From Parachlamydiales bacterium (lineage in GTDB: Bacteria > Chlamydiota > Chlamydiia > Chlamydiales > Parachlamydiaceae): 49,211 nt of DNA. Positions 18,662 to 27,916 of this stretch are shown here, piece after piece. Where the stretch lies: positions 1 to 49,211 of the forward strand of contig JAGVJP010000060.1 of the NCBI GenBank assembly GCA_020051075.1. Reading direction: 5' to 3'. Position 1 is the stretch's first letter; every line of letters starts with the position of its first letter. The notes under the pieces were generated by a model. The model saw only the letters and a program-made list of their open reading frames with translations. It made no database searches and was not told the origin of the DNA. The position numbers were made by a program, and so were the translations under genes.

Positions 18662-19606
18662 TTACTTAGGCTCTTTTTGAACCCTTGACAAGGGGTGATG
18701 GGTTAACACCACACTCTTCAGTTTTTCCCCCAAAACATGTGTATAAATTTCAGTGGTTGAGACATCAGAATGACCTAAAAGCTTTTGAATGCTCATTAAA
18801 TCTGCTCCATGATGCAACATGTGACTTGCAAAAGCATGACGCACAACGTGAGGAGATACCTTATAAGGTGCAATCCCTGCATTCACTGCTATTTCCTTAA
18901 GAAGTTGGCCAAAACGTTGCCGTGTTAGATGGCCTTCTTTGCTATTCGAAGAAAACAACCAAACTTCAGAAGTTTTGCTCGACAGAAAATTTTTCCTCAC
19001 ACTTAAATAGGCTTGTAGAGAATCAAGAGCTGCCTTTGAAAGAGGAACCATACGCTCTTTACTACCCTTGCCCTTCACAATCATACTTGAGATTTGTTCT
19101 TGAAAATTAATTGTCCTAACGACGGAATACGGTAAAGAAACTAATTCACTAACCCGTAAGCCTGAGGCATAGAGAATCTCCAAAAGACACGCTAAACGTA
19201 CCCCTTCAACGTCGGATTTCCGATGAGCCGCATTCAATAAAGAGGAGATTTCGTCTTCACTTAAAATTCTTGGTAAAATGCGTTCTTGCTTTGGCGTTTC
19301 AATAAGAGCAAAAGGATCCTTAAGCACACGTCCTTCACTTAGCAAAAAGCGATAATAGTGTTTTAATCCTGAAAGACGCCTTGCTATCGTACTATTTGCA
19401 AAAGATTTCTTTCGAAGACTTTCAAGGTAGTCACTCACATCATGGACATTAAGTTCATCAAGAATTTTTCGTTGCAATGTAAAATAGTTAATAAAATCTG
19501 TGATATCCCGTCGATAAGCTTCTAAAGTATTTTTGGCTAGGTTCTTTTCCGCCAAAAGCATTTCAAGAAAGGCTTCCACATCTCTTTTTGCAATATCAAC
19601 GACCAT
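18662..19606 (-). CDS. xerD: Tyrosine recombinase XerD
   Basis: Site-specific recombinase that resolves chromosome dimers at dif with XerC and FtsK. Seen: N-terminal SAM-like core-binding domain (about 6-92) and catalytic domain with Arg151 (ASGLRVSEL), His253 and Arg256 (HVVRHAFASH), His279 (LLGHSD) and nucleophile Tyr288 (TTEIYTHV). At 314 residues it has the usual Xer length. The ATG at MVVDIAKRD is preferred to a TTG five codons upstream, although neither has a good ribosome site. XerD rather than XerC is inferred mainly from the xerD | aroK and accA neighbours. A chromosomal role, not a phage integrase, is supported by the housekeeping context. Confidence 0.9.
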   Translation of the reverse strand: MVVDIAKRDVEAFLEMLLAEKNLAKNTLEAYRRDITDFINYFTLQRKILDELNVHDVSDYLESLRKKSFANSTIARRLSGLKHYYRFLLSEGRVLKDPFALIETPKQERILPRILSEDEISSLLNAAHRKSDVEGVRLACLLEILYASGLRVSELVSLPYSVVRTINFQEQISSMIVKGKGSKERMVPLSKAALDSLQAYLSVRKNFLSSKTSEVWLFSSNSKEGHLTRQRFGQLLKEIAVNAGIAPYKVSPHVVRHAFASHMLHHGADLMSIQKLLGHSDVSTTEIYTHVLGEKLKSVVLTHHPLSRVQKEPK

Positions 19607-19624
19607 GGTTCTAATTAACAAGAA

Positions 19625-19789
19625 TCAATTAATAACTGCAGGACCTTTGTTCGGCTGGAGCTGATCAAAAGTAAACGTTCTTTTTACATCCTTTGTCGGA
19701 GCTGGAATGCCCCCTAAGGAAAAAATTAAAGCGACAGTAAGACCACAGCTTACAAGCACTCCCCAAAGAATTTTGACTGTTAGAGACAT
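19625..19789 (-). CDS. Small single-pass membrane protein, 54 residues
   Basis: A short reading frame that I translated by hand: 54 residues starting MSLTVKILWGVLVSCG, with one hydrophobic segment (about residues 5-25) and a short polar, proline-containing tail ending GPAVIN. GGAG stands six bases before the ATG, which supports translation. It ends 18 bases before xerD in the same direction. It has the look of a small inner-membrane protein with the tail outside. No family was recognised. It is divergent from aroK across 109 bases that must hold both promoters. Confidence 0.6.
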   Translation of the reverse strand: MSLTVKILWGVLVSCGLTVALIFSLGGIPAPTKDVKRTFTFDQLQPNKGPAVIN

Positions 19790-19898
19790 CTAATACTCCA
19801 TCATTTATCCTGTTCTCACTATACGATATCTCAGAAAGAGGTTAAAGGGTCCTATTAACTCTTTTGTTTTAATTTCAAAACGACTATAAATTAATATT

Positions 19899-20444
19899 AT
19901 GACATTTTACAAAGTTCCAAAAACAATCGCCCTTGTTGGAATGATGGGGGTTGGAAAAACAAGTATCGGTAGATTGCTTGCAAAACGTCTTGGTCTTACC
20001 TTTAAGGATTCTGACCATGAGGTTGAAGCTGCAGCCAATTGCACTGTGGCCGATATTTTTGCTTGGTATGGTGAAAAAGCCTTCCGAGATACGGAACGCT
20101 TGGTAATAAAAAGACTTGCCGATGAGCCCCCCCATGTACTTTCAACCGGTGTGGAAGTTTTCATTAATCCTGACAGCCGTGAGATCATTAAGAAGAAATG
20201 CATTTCTGTGTGGTTGTATGCTAGCCTTGAGACTATTTATCCAAGAGTTGCCCGGCGCAGTCATAGACCTCAGTTAGAACATGGTGATAAACACGAAATT
20301 TTAGAGGATTTAATGAAACAATATTACCCTATTTATGAGCAAGCAGATATTCGGGTTGATTGCGATCATCAACCAGCAGAAACGACTGTTGATCGCATTA
20401 TCCTAGAAATTGAAAAAATTTTTCTTCTTAAGAGCGGTACGTGA
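19899..20444 (+). CDS. aroK: Shikimate kinase with altered substrate loop
   Basis: Shikimate kinase fold (181 residues) that should phosphorylate shikimate in aromatic amino-acid synthesis. Seen: Walker A GMMGVGKTS at 14-22, the shikimate-contact Asp in FKDSDHE, the conserved Arg in AFRDTE, and the LID arginine in RRSHRP. The normally invariant glycine loop TGGG(A/S)F is here TGVEVF (residues 83-88). The DNA explains it: ACCGGTGTGGAAGTTTTC equals the expected ACCGGTGGTGGAAGTTTC with one G lost and one T gained a few bases later, restoring frame. The shikimate-binding glycines are therefore replaced and activity is doubtful. aroB, usually next, is absent; a UDG gene overlaps the stop (GTGA). 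Position beside xerD supports orthology. Confidence 0.88.
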   Translation: MTFYKVPKTIALVGMMGVGKTSIGRLLAKRLGLTFKDSDHEVEAAANCTVADIFAWYGEKAFRDTERLVIKRLADEPPHVLSTGVEVFINPDSREIIKKKCISVWLYASLETIYPRVARRSHRPQLEHGDKHEILEDLMKQYYPIYEQADIRVDCDHQPAETTVDRIILEIEKIFLLKSGT

Positions 20445-21244
20445 GCAAAATTCGAGAAATTGTCGATACGCTGGAATTTCACAAAGCACTGGGCATTGAT
20501 GAAGTCATTGCAAAGGAACCTCAAAATAAACTTCAAAAAAAAGAACTAGACTTCATATCTCCTTCTCTTACATTGCCTAAGAAAGTCACCCCTCAGAGCA
20601 AGATCAGCTTAAAGTCAAAAAATGAATTAGATAAAGCTGCTCGAGAAACAGCCAAATCAGCCAAAACTTTACAGGACCTCAAAGAGTGCTTAGAGCTGTT
20701 TGAAGGCTGCTCCTTAAAACACACAGCGATGCATACAGTTTTTGCTGATGGTGTGCCTTCTTCAAAAGTAATGGTAATTGGCGAAGCTCCTGGTGCAGAT
20801 GAAGATCGCTTAGGTAAACCTTTTGTTGGGCTTAGCGGACAGCTCCTTGATAAAATGTTGGCCGCCATTGGACTTTCCCGTCAAAAGAATATTTATATTT
20901 CTAATATTCTCCCCTGGCGTCCTCCGGGTAATCGTCAACCAACGGCAGGAGAGACGAGTGCTTGTCTACCTTTCATTGAACGACATATAGAATTGATTCG
21001 TCCAAAAATTATTTTGTTGGTTGGAGGTACTGCAGGAAAAACACTGCTCAACTCAACTGAAGGTATCATGAAATTGCGAGGTCACTTCTTAGACTATGAA
21101 ACTCAAAATGAGGGATTTAAAGCCCTCGCTTTCCCTACATTTCATCCAGCTTATCTTTTAAGGTCTCCTGGGCAAAAGAAATACGCCTGGCAAGATCTTT
21201 TGCGTCTAAAGCACAAGTTAAAAGAACTTGCGATAGAAATTTAA
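20441..21244 (+). CDS. Uracil-DNA glycosylase, family 4-like
   Basis: Removes uracil from DNA to start base-excision repair. Seen: N-terminal extension of about 85 residues, an FEGCSL cysteine segment, motif 1 GEAPGADEDRLGKPFVG, YISNILPWRPPGNRQP, and motif 2 FPTFHPAYLLR. This is the alphaproteobacterial form of the family 4/5 UDGs; I do not see all four cluster cysteines of the thermophilic iron-sulfur enzymes with confidence. It starts with GTG that overlaps the aroK stop by four bases (GTGA), so the two are translationally coupled. 267 residues. Confidence 0.88.
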   Translation: MSKIREIVDTLEFHKALGIDEVIAKEPQNKLQKKELDFISPSLTLPKKVTPQSKISLKSKNELDKAARETAKSAKTLQDLKECLELFEGCSLKHTAMHTVFADGVPSSKVMVIGEAPGADEDRLGKPFVGLSGQLLDKMLAAIGLSRQKNIYISNILPWRPPGNRQPTAGETSACLPFIERHIELIRPKIILLVGGTAGKTLLNSTEGIMKLRGHFLDYETQNEGFKALAFPTFHPAYLLRSPGQKKYAWQDLLRLKHKLKELAIEI

Positions 21245-21285
21245 TTTTTTCTTGATCCTCTCTTTGAACCAAGTATGTTTCTGTT

Positions 21286-22560
21286 ATGCATGTTCAAATA
21301 CACCTTACAGAGATTGCCCTTATCGTTGTTGCCGCTCTTGGCTGTGGCTTAATCTTTGAACGTTTACGTCAACCAGCAGTACTGGGCTATATTCTAGCGG
21401 GGATTATCCTAAGCTTTCCTATATTTGGTCTCATTCAAAACCAGCATTTTGTTAGTGCCCTTGCGGAACTGGGCGTACTAATGTTACTTTTTTTAGTGGG
21501 CATGGAGCTAAGCTTCGATTCTTTTCGATCCGTTTGGCATATCAGTCTCATTACTGCAGCCATGCAAATTGGCGCCAGTCTTCTCACTACTTTTGGGTTA
21601 GGATCATTCTTTGGCTGGACTACAGGATTTTGCTTATTAATCGCCTTTGCTATCGCTTTAAGTAGCACAGCCGTGGCTGTGAAAATGCTAGAGAGTATGG
21701 ATGAACTGAAAACATCCTCAGGCAAGCTTGCTCTAGGAATTTTGATCGCTCAAGATTTGGCAATCGTTCCTATGATTCTCTTTTTACGAAGCTATGAAAA
21801 TGGTGTAAGTGCCTCTATTTTAATAAAGGTTGGTCTATCGATTGTTATTTTAGCGGGTCTTTTTTGGTATTTGAATCGCCGCAAACAATTTCATTTTTCT
21901 TTTTTAAAGCTTGTTTCTGGACATCATGACCTCATGCCAATTGCAGCCCTCGTGTTCTGCTTTGGAATCGCGGCTATTTCAGGTTTAATTGGATTATCAG
22001 CTGCTTACGGAGCTTTCTTAGGCGGTCTGATTTTAGGGAACACTGCAAAACGTGATCTTATGATCCAAACGACGAAACCTATACAAAGCGTTCTTCTTAT
22101 GGTCTTCTTTCTCTCTGTAGGACTTTTAATGGATTTGCATTTTATTTGGCAGAACCTTCTTAAGGTTTTCTTGTTGTTGACCTTTATCACCATAGGGAAG
22201 ACATTTATGAATATTTTTATTCTACATTTTCTAGGTCGCCCTTGGACAGAATCATTCCTTGTTTCGTTAGTACTTTCACAAGTTGGTGAATTTGCCTTTC
22301 TGTTAGCCACTATTGGTATGGACACAAAAATTATTAAGGATGATGGCTATAAGATGATTATTGTTTTAACTGCTCTTTCATTAGCTATCAGCCCTCTCTG
22401 GATGGCTTCTGCACGCAGACTACATGATAAAGCTCCAAAACACTTACGAACTTTTAAACAGTACTTAAAGACAGCTTATGAACCTGAAGCCGAATTAGTA
22501 GACGTTTTCAAAAACACATATCGAAAAATCCACAAGTTAATAAAAAATAATTTTAAGTAG
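21286..22560 (+). CDS. CPA2-family cation:proton antiporter (KefB-like membrane domain)
   Basis: Integral membrane protein with about 12 hydrophobic segments over 424 residues, matching the sodium/proton exchanger domain of the CPA2 (KefB/KefC/NapA) family. Seen: ERLRQPAVLGYILAGI near the N-terminus, ELGVLMLLFLVGMEL, and the ALSSTAVAVKML segment typical of the fourth or fifth helix, then the QDLAIVPM motif. The cytosolic TrkA-N and TrkA-C domains of KefB/KefC are missing; instead there is a short basic tail from about residue 385. It therefore resembles YbaL-like truncated forms or simple antiporters. The ion is not predictable. It is followed by rnhB after seven bases. Confidence 0.85.
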   Translation: MHVQIHLTEIALIVVAALGCGLIFERLRQPAVLGYILAGIILSFPIFGLIQNQHFVSALAELGVLMLLFLVGMELSFDSFRSVWHISLITAAMQIGASLLTTFGLGSFFGWTTGFCLLIAFAIALSSTAVAVKMLESMDELKTSSGKLALGILIAQDLAIVPMILFLRSYENGVSASILIKVGLSIVILAGLFWYLNRRKQFHFSFLKLVSGHHDLMPIAALVFCFGIAAISGLIGLSAAYGAFLGGLILGNTAKRDLMIQTTKPIQSVLLMVFFLSVGLLMDLHFIWQNLLKVFLLLTFITIGKTFMNIFILHFLGRPWTESFLVSLVLSQVGEFAFLLATIGMDTKIIKDDGYKMIIVLTALSLAISPLWMASARRLHDKAPKHLRTFKQYLKTAYEPEAELVDVFKNTYRKIHKLIKNNFK

Positions 22561-22567
22561 AATTCAT

Positions 22568-23194
22568 ATGCCATCTTTTGATTTAGAAGAGCAATATCCA
22601 GGAATTGTTGTTGGCGTAGATGAGGCTGGTCGCGGTCCCTGGGCAGGACCTGTTGTTGCTGCTGCTATGATTATTGAACGCAACAAATTCCCCAAAAGCC
22701 TTTTGCATCACATCAACGACTCAAAAGCCCTGAGCCAACAAAAACGTGAAAAACTTTTTGAAGCGCTTATAAATCTGCAAGGAAAAGCTTGCTTTTTCGG
22801 TATTGGACAAGCAAGTGTGGAGGAAATTGACCAATATAATATTTTACAAGCAACGTATCTTTCAATGGATAGAGCCGTAAAAGCATTGCCGACTTTGCCC
22901 GATGTCGTTCTTATTGACGGCCGTGGACAACCAAAATGGTCTTACAAAACTTTATCGGTGATTAAAGGAGACAGTCTTAGCTATTCCATTGCAGCTGCAT
23001 CAATAATCGCTAAAGTTACTCGAGATCATATCATGCATGATTTAGCACGCATACATCCTGAATATGGATGGAAGACTAATGCAGGATACGGCACAGAACT
23101 ACATCAAAAAGCTCTTATGGCTCACGGGCTTACTTCTCATCATCGTCGCAGTTTTCGTCCCATCAAAGATATTACTTCTAGAGTTACCCCTTAA
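22568..23194 (+). CDS. rnhB: Ribonuclease HII
   Basis: Endonuclease that removes RNA primers and misincorporated ribonucleotides from DNA. Seen: the signature GVDEAGRGPWAGP (catalytic Asp18, Glu19), the third acidic residue in VLIDG, KGDSLSYSIAAASIIAKVTRD (described by its key Asp and Lys), and YGWKTNAGYGT with the conserved Tyr. 208 residues. The 3' end overlaps the convergent mutY stop by 11 bases. Confidence 0.95.
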   Translation: MPSFDLEEQYPGIVVGVDEAGRGPWAGPVVAAAMIIERNKFPKSLLHHINDSKALSQQKREKLFEALINLQGKACFFGIGQASVEEIDQYNILQATYLSMDRAVKALPTLPDVVLIDGRGQPKWSYKTLSVIKGDSLSYSIAAASIIAKVTRDHIMHDLARIHPEYGWKTNAGYGTELHQKALMAHGLTSHHRRSFRPIKDITSRVTP

Positions 23195-24245
23195 AATAGT
23201 GCGTTCCTTGAGCAATAATTTTCTTCATGACTGTTGGTAAGGCATAAGCTCCTAAATTATGAAGAGGCGCCCAAATTCCAGATCCTTCCTTTTGTTGAAT
23301 TTGTGCAACCGTAACTTGAACCTCAAAATTAAAATGAGTAAAAACATGTCTCACTGGCTTTTCAAGCATTTTCCATGATGCATCAATGGGTGCCCAAGCA
23401 CTTGCAGTCAACCAATCCCATGGCTCATCTGATCGCCATGTTGTCGTCGGCACTTCCATCATACCTCCCAATAATCCCTTTTCCGGACGTTTTTGAAGAT
23501 AAACAGATCCACAATCAGACAATAAGAAAAAAGCCACCGCAAATCGCTTTGATTTTATAATCTTGTCTGCTTTATGTGGAAAATCCTCAACTCTGTTCAA
23601 TCTCAGAGCTTCGCATGTTCGATTCCAAGGACATATTGCGCATTGAGGATTCTTAGGAGTACAAATAGCTGACCCTAAATCCATGAGCGCTTGAGCAAAA
23701 TCTCCTGGATGCTCTTCAGAAGCAAACTCTTGAGATACTTCTTTGATCTTGCTTATGCTCTTAGGTAAGGGTTCTTCAATGGCTTTCAATCTTGAAAAAA
23801 CACGGATAATATTCCCATCAATAGGGACTATGGGATAACCAAAAGCAATAGACGCTATAGCACCTGCCGTATAAGAACCTATTCCAGGCAGTGTTTCTAA
23901 TAGTTGTGGATCCTTAGGAAAAACTCCTTGATATTGAGCCATGACTGTTTGGGCCGCCCGATAAAGATTTCTAGCCCGTGCGTAATAGCCTAATCCCTGC
24001 CACTGAACTAAAATCTCATCAAGAGGAGCCTCAGCCAAATCTTTAAGATGAGGCCATCGCTCAATGAATTTCTCAAAATAAGGAATAACGGTGGGCACAG
24101 TGGTTTGCTGCAACATAATCTCACTAAGCCACACATAATAAGGATTAGGTGTTTGTCCCTTTTTACTGCGCCAAGGTAAATGGCGTTGATACTGACAATA
24201 CCACTCTAGTAAATTCTCTCTTAAATAGGATATAGCTTGATCCAT
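23184..24245 (-). CDS. mutY: A/G-specific adenine glycosylase MutY
   Basis: Excises adenine mispaired with 8-oxoguanine. Seen: LPWR near residue 23, catalytic Glu in SEIMLQQT, the helix-hairpin-helix LPGIGSYTAGAI with the catalytic Asp in PIDGNIIRV, and the iron-sulfur cluster loop C-x6-C-x2-C-x5-C (about residues 191-207). A C-terminal NUDIX-like domain that senses 8-oxoG follows (about 230-353). 353 residues is normal. It is divergent from the DciA-like gene, and its start lies 66 bases from that gene's start. Confidence 0.95.
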   Translation of the reverse strand: MDQAISYLRENLLEWYCQYQRHLPWRSKKGQTPNPYYVWLSEIMLQQTTVPTVIPYFEKFIERWPHLKDLAEAPLDEILVQWQGLGYYARARNLYRAAQTVMAQYQGVFPKDPQLLETLPGIGSYTAGAIASIAFGYPIVPIDGNIIRVFSRLKAIEEPLPKSISKIKEVSQEFASEEHPGDFAQALMDLGSAICTPKNPQCAICPWNRTCEALRLNRVEDFPHKADKIIKSKRFAVAFFLLSDCGSVYLQKRPEKGLLGGMMEVPTTTWRSDEPWDWLTASAWAPIDASWKMLEKPVRHVFTHFNFEVQVTVAQIQQKEGSGIWAPLHNLGAYALPTVMKKIIAQGTHYFKG

Positions 24246-24311
24246 GATGAATTGCTTAGACCACCCTGCTCCGGTATAGTGAATGGAAATTTTTATAACC
24301 TACAGGATAAT

Positions 24312-24818
24312 ATGAACCCCAAACAAGTGATTTTTACGCCTCACGCAATCCAAAAGGTTTTACCTCGCATCTTAAAACCCGCCCTTGATAAGCGCGGTTT
24401 TTCTTTAGCGGCGGTTATTCTTGATTGGCCAAAAATTGTTGGTGAAAACATTGCTCGTCATTGTGTTCCCCAAAAAATCAGCTTTGGACGCACAAAATCT
24501 TATGGTGCGATTCTCCATGTTAAAGCCACTTCCGGAGCCAGCCTTTGGTTACAACACTCCGAGCATTGGTTGATTGAAAAAATAAATAGTTATTTTGGCT
24601 ATAAATCCATTGAACGTTTAAAAATTATTCAAGGCCCATTACCCTTTTCTCAAGAATCTTCTGTCGTTACACGATCTCCTGCGCCTTTAAATGCGGATCA
24701 AGAAAGAGACTTACTCCATCTTAAAGAAACCATTTCTGATGATGAATTAGTGATTGCCTTGCAAAACCTGGGACGATCCCTTTATGGTGAAATAAATAAA
24801 ATAAAGCCTAAGGAATGA
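24312..24818 (+). CDS. DciA / DUF721 family protein
   Basis: About 168 residues; the N-terminal half matches the DUF721 (DciA) domain, with the typical LDWPKIVGENIARHCVPQKI stretch (D-W-x-x-I-V-G-x-x-I-A-x-x-x-x-P). DciA proteins load the replicative helicase in bacteria lacking DnaC. The C-terminal part is variable and charged. The ATG giving MNPKQVIF has AGGATAAT ahead of it; a TTG 25 codons upstream would overlap mutY and is rejected. Divergent mutY and DUF721 is a common alphaproteobacterial pair, normally followed by a dsbA-type gene and smc, which are missing here. The helicase gene next door starts ten bases later. Confidence 0.8.
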   Translation: MNPKQVIFTPHAIQKVLPRILKPALDKRGFSLAAVILDWPKIVGENIARHCVPQKISFGRTKSYGAILHVKATSGASLWLQHSEHWLIEKINSYFGYKSIERLKIIQGPLPFSQESSVVTRSPAPLNADQERDLLHLKETISDDELVIALQNLGRSLYGEINKIKPKE

Positions 24819-24827
24819 TAATACTTC

Positions 24828-27041
24828 ATGACACATGTCATAAAAACCATCGAGATAGATACTGAACCAATGCTTCCACCGTACCTTCAATCCCTCAATG
24901 AACAACAGAGAGAAGCAGTCGAAACTCTCGAAGGACCTCTTTTAGTATTGGCTGGAGCCGGCACAGGTAAAACCCGCGTGTTAACAACGCGAATAGCGCA
25001 CATTCTTGGTAATCATAAAGCCCTCCCCAGTCAAATTTTGGCAGTAACATTTACCAACAAAGCTTCTTATGAAATGCGGGAACGTATCAGTTCTTTGATT
25101 GGACGAACCGTAGAGGGGTTATGGCTTGGAACATTTCATTCTCTTTGTGTGCGTATTTTAAGAAGACATGCGGAACGCATTAATCTGAAAACCAATTTCA
25201 CCATCCTTGATACTGATGATTCTTTACGCCTTATTAAACAGATTCAAAAAGCAGAAAACATTGATGACAAGAAATGGCCTCCTCGTGCCATTCTAGGTAT
25301 GATTAGCCTTTGGAAAGATCGAGGTCTTGGCCCTGATCAAATTGATAAGAATAATTTACCCAACCAATATGGACCTAAAAATCCAGCTCTAACAATTTAC
25401 CCTATTTATCAAGAACGATTGAGAATCCTTAATGCTGTTGATTTTGGGGATCTCCTTCTCCATTGTTTGACTCTCTTTACTCAATGCACAGATATTCTTG
25501 ATTTTTACCAACATCAGTTTCGTTATATTTTGGTTGATGAATATCAAGACACCAACATTGCGCAATACCTTTGGTTGCGTCTTCTTGCTCAAGGACATAA
25601 AAATATTTGCTGTGTTGGAGACGATGATCAATCTATTTACGGTTGGCGTGGCGCTGAAATTGCTAATATTTTGAAGTTCGAGCACGATTTTCCAGGCGCT
25701 CACATTATTCGATTAGAACAAAACTATCGATCTACACCTCATATTTTAGGAGCTGCATCTGGTCTTATTGCTAAAAATACTGGACGCCTTGGTAAAACAC
25801 TTTGGACCGAGGCAGATGCAGGAGAAAAAGTCTTCATAAAAAGCGTTTGGGATGGTGAAGAAGAAGCGCGGTACGTAGGCGATGAAATTGAAGCATTACA
25901 AAGGAACAAATTCTCTCTTTCAAAAATGGCTATCCTTGTCAGAGCTAGCCATCAAACCCGCGAATTTGAAGAACGTCTCTTAACTTTAGGTATCCCTTAT
26001 CGTGTTATTGGCGGTCCAAGATTCTATGAACGTCTTGAAATCCGAGATGCTTTAGCCTATTTACGACTGATAAACGAACCCAATGACAGTCTCGCTTTTG
26101 AGCGTATTATCAACACGCCTAAACGTGGAATGGGGAGCGTTGCTTTGCAAAACTTGCATCATATTTCCCGAAGTGAAGGTGTTTCTCTCATGGCCTCGGC
26201 TTATAAGATAATTGAGACCGATGAACTTCGTGGTCAAACACGCAATACTCTCGCTAATTTTTTAAAAGATGTCGATCGTTGGCGTCAGCAAGTAAGTTTT
26301 ATGTCCCCAAGTGATCTTGCAAAAATGGTTCTGGATGAGTCTGGATATACTGAAATGTGGCAACGAGATAAATCTCCTGACGCTCCTGGTCGACTGGAAA
26401 ACTTAAAAGAACTTGTGGTCGCTCTGGAAGAGTTTGAAACCATTGAAAGCTTTTTAGACCATGTGAGTTTAGTCATGGAAAACTCAAGTAATCAAAATGT
26501 TGATAGTATCAGTATAATGACTTTGCACAGCGCCAAAGGTCTTGAATTTGACATTGTTTTTCTCGCTGGTTGGGAGGAAGGACTGTTCCCCCATCAACGC
26601 AGTCTTGGAGAAACTGGATTAAAAGGGTTAGAAGAAGAAAGACGACTCGCTTATGTTGGTCTCACACGCGCTCGACAGAGAGCTTACATTATTTATGCAG
26701 TGAATCGCAAAATTCATGGGAGCTGGCAGTCCAGCCTACCTTCGCGCTTCATTGGCGAACTTCCTAAGGAACATGTTGATTCACAAACGGCTGTCACAGC
26801 TCTGTCTTCTAATTTTAAAATTCGCGATGTTACTGGTCCAGCACGATATCTACCAACTTCATCGGGAAAAAAGTCTCTATCTTCAGCTTCTTCTTTTAAT
26901 AAATTTGAAGTTGGGACCCGAGTTTTTCATATCAAATTTGGTTATGGGCAAGTGATTGATGCTCATGGTGATAAAGTAGATGTTGACTTTGAACATTCGG
27001 GCCTTAAAAAGGTTATCACAAGTTTTTTGGAGAAAGCCTAA
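24828..27041 (+). CDS. uvrD: UvrD/PcrA-type DNA helicase
   Basis: Superfamily 1A 3'-5' DNA helicase acting in nucleotide-excision and mismatch repair and in clearing RecA or stalled polymerase. Seen: Q-motif LNEQQREAV, Walker A AGAGTGKT, motif Ia TFTNKAS, motif II DEYQDTN, motif III GDDDQSIYGWRGA, motif IV QNYRST, motif V TLHSAKGLEFDIVFL and motif VI YVGLTRARQRA. The C-terminus has the PcrA/UvrD tudor-like fold (VFHIKFGYGQVI). 737 residues, full length. UvrD versus PcrA naming is arbitrary. AAGGA lies rather far (13 bases) from the ATG. Its stop overlaps the prmA ATG (TAATG). Confidence 0.93.
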   Translation: MTHVIKTIEIDTEPMLPPYLQSLNEQQREAVETLEGPLLVLAGAGTGKTRVLTTRIAHILGNHKALPSQILAVTFTNKASYEMRERISSLIGRTVEGLWLGTFHSLCVRILRRHAERINLKTNFTILDTDDSLRLIKQIQKAENIDDKKWPPRAILGMISLWKDRGLGPDQIDKNNLPNQYGPKNPALTIYPIYQERLRILNAVDFGDLLLHCLTLFTQCTDILDFYQHQFRYILVDEYQDTNIAQYLWLRLLAQGHKNICCVGDDDQSIYGWRGAEIANILKFEHDFPGAHIIRLEQNYRSTPHILGAASGLIAKNTGRLGKTLWTEADAGEKVFIKSVWDGEEEARYVGDEIEALQRNKFSLSKMAILVRASHQTREFEERLLTLGIPYRVIGGPRFYERLEIRDALAYLRLINEPNDSLAFERIINTPKRGMGSVALQNLHHISRSEGVSLMASAYKIIETDELRGQTRNTLANFLKDVDRWRQQVSFMSPSDLAKMVLDESGYTEMWQRDKSPDAPGRLENLKELVVALEEFETIESFLDHVSLVMENSSNQNVDSISIMTLHSAKGLEFDIVFLAGWEEGLFPHQRSLGETGLKGLEEERRLAYVGLTRARQRAYIIYAVNRKIHGSWQSSLPSRFIGELPKEHVDSQTAVTALSSNFKIRDVTGPARYLPTSSGKKSLSSASSFNKFEVGTRVFHIKFGYGQVIDAHGDKVDVDFEHSGLKKVITSFLEKA

Positions 27042-27916
27042 TGTCTCAATCTACTCCTCTTTGGCAGCTCACTTTTATTACTCACAAGCAAGTTATTCCG
27101 TTGTTAGCAGAATGCTTTGACTCAGCTGCTCAATCGGCTTTTGAAATTGATGCGGCTCAAAACTTATGGCGCGTCACAGCTCTTTTTGAAGAATCCCCTG
27201 ATTATGAAGTGTTGAAAAACCAAATCAACATTCTTCACGAAACACTGGGGCTCAATTTTTCTTCTTTTGAACTTATTAAGCTTGATCAAAAAGATTGGCT
27301 TGCGGAAAACCGAAAATCATTTCCACCCATTGAGATCGGTGATTTTTATATTTATGGTTCTCATTTTGAAGGTACTTTACCTTCAGATAAAATTTGCTTC
27401 AACATTGATGCAGCGACAGCCTTTGGAACTGGACAGCATGAAACTACCAAGGGTTGTCTTTTGGCACTTCTTAAAATAAAGGAGAAAAAATTTCAGAATA
27501 TTTTAGACTTAGGGTGTGGCACAGGGATTCTGGCAATGGCTGCGGCAGCCTTATTTCAAACCAAAGTAATTGCAACTGACAATGATAAAGATGCCATCGC
27601 TAAGACATCTGAGAATATTTTAAAAAACAATTTCAAAGATAAAATTGAGGTTTTTCACAGTGACGGTTTCTCAAATCCAATCCTTATTGCTCGCAGTCCT
27701 TTTGATTTGATTATTGCAAATATTTTAGCAGATCCCTTGATTCATCTGGCACCAGCCATTGCTCAGCATACAAGTCCACAGTCTTTAGTGATTCTATCTG
27801 GATTATTAGAAACTCAAAAAACAGATGTTGAAAAAGCTTACATTGCACAAGGCTATAGATTAATTGATCAGCTAAAAATGAATGAGTGGTCAGTTTTAAT
27901 TCTGCAAAAACAATAA
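27041..27916 (+). CDS. prmA: Ribosomal protein L11 methyltransferase
   Basis: SAM-dependent enzyme that trimethylates ribosomal protein L11. Seen: N-terminal L11-binding domain (about 1-85), the PrmA signature DAATAFGTGQHETTKGC before SAM motif I ILDLGCGTGILAMAA, and the catalytic-type NPL-like segment IIANILADPL. 291 residues. The ATG overlaps the helicase stop codon by one base and has GGAG nine bases upstream, within uvrD. Confidence 0.95.
   Translation: MSQSTPLWQLTFITHKQVIPLLAECFDSAAQSAFEIDAAQNLWRVTALFEESPDYEVLKNQINILHETLGLNFSSFELIKLDQKDWLAENRKSFPPIEIGDFYIYGSHFEGTLPSDKICFNIDAATAFGTGQHETTKGCLLALLKIKEKKFQNILDLGCGTGILAMAAAALFQTKVIATDNDKDAIAKTSENILKNNFKDKIEVFHSDGFSNPILIARSPFDLIIANILADPLIHLAPAIAQHTSPQSLVILSGLLETQKTDVEKAYIAQGYRLIDQLKMNEWSVLILQKQ

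Noticed and set aside
18662..19606. XerD gene as a phage or integrative-element integrase
   Set aside because: It lies in a stable housekeeping order (accA, xerD, aroK) without att-like repeats, tRNA or phage genes.
24237..24311. Longer form of the DciA-like protein starting at TTG
   Set aside because: It would overlap the mutY start, lacks a ribosome site and adds residues unlike the family.
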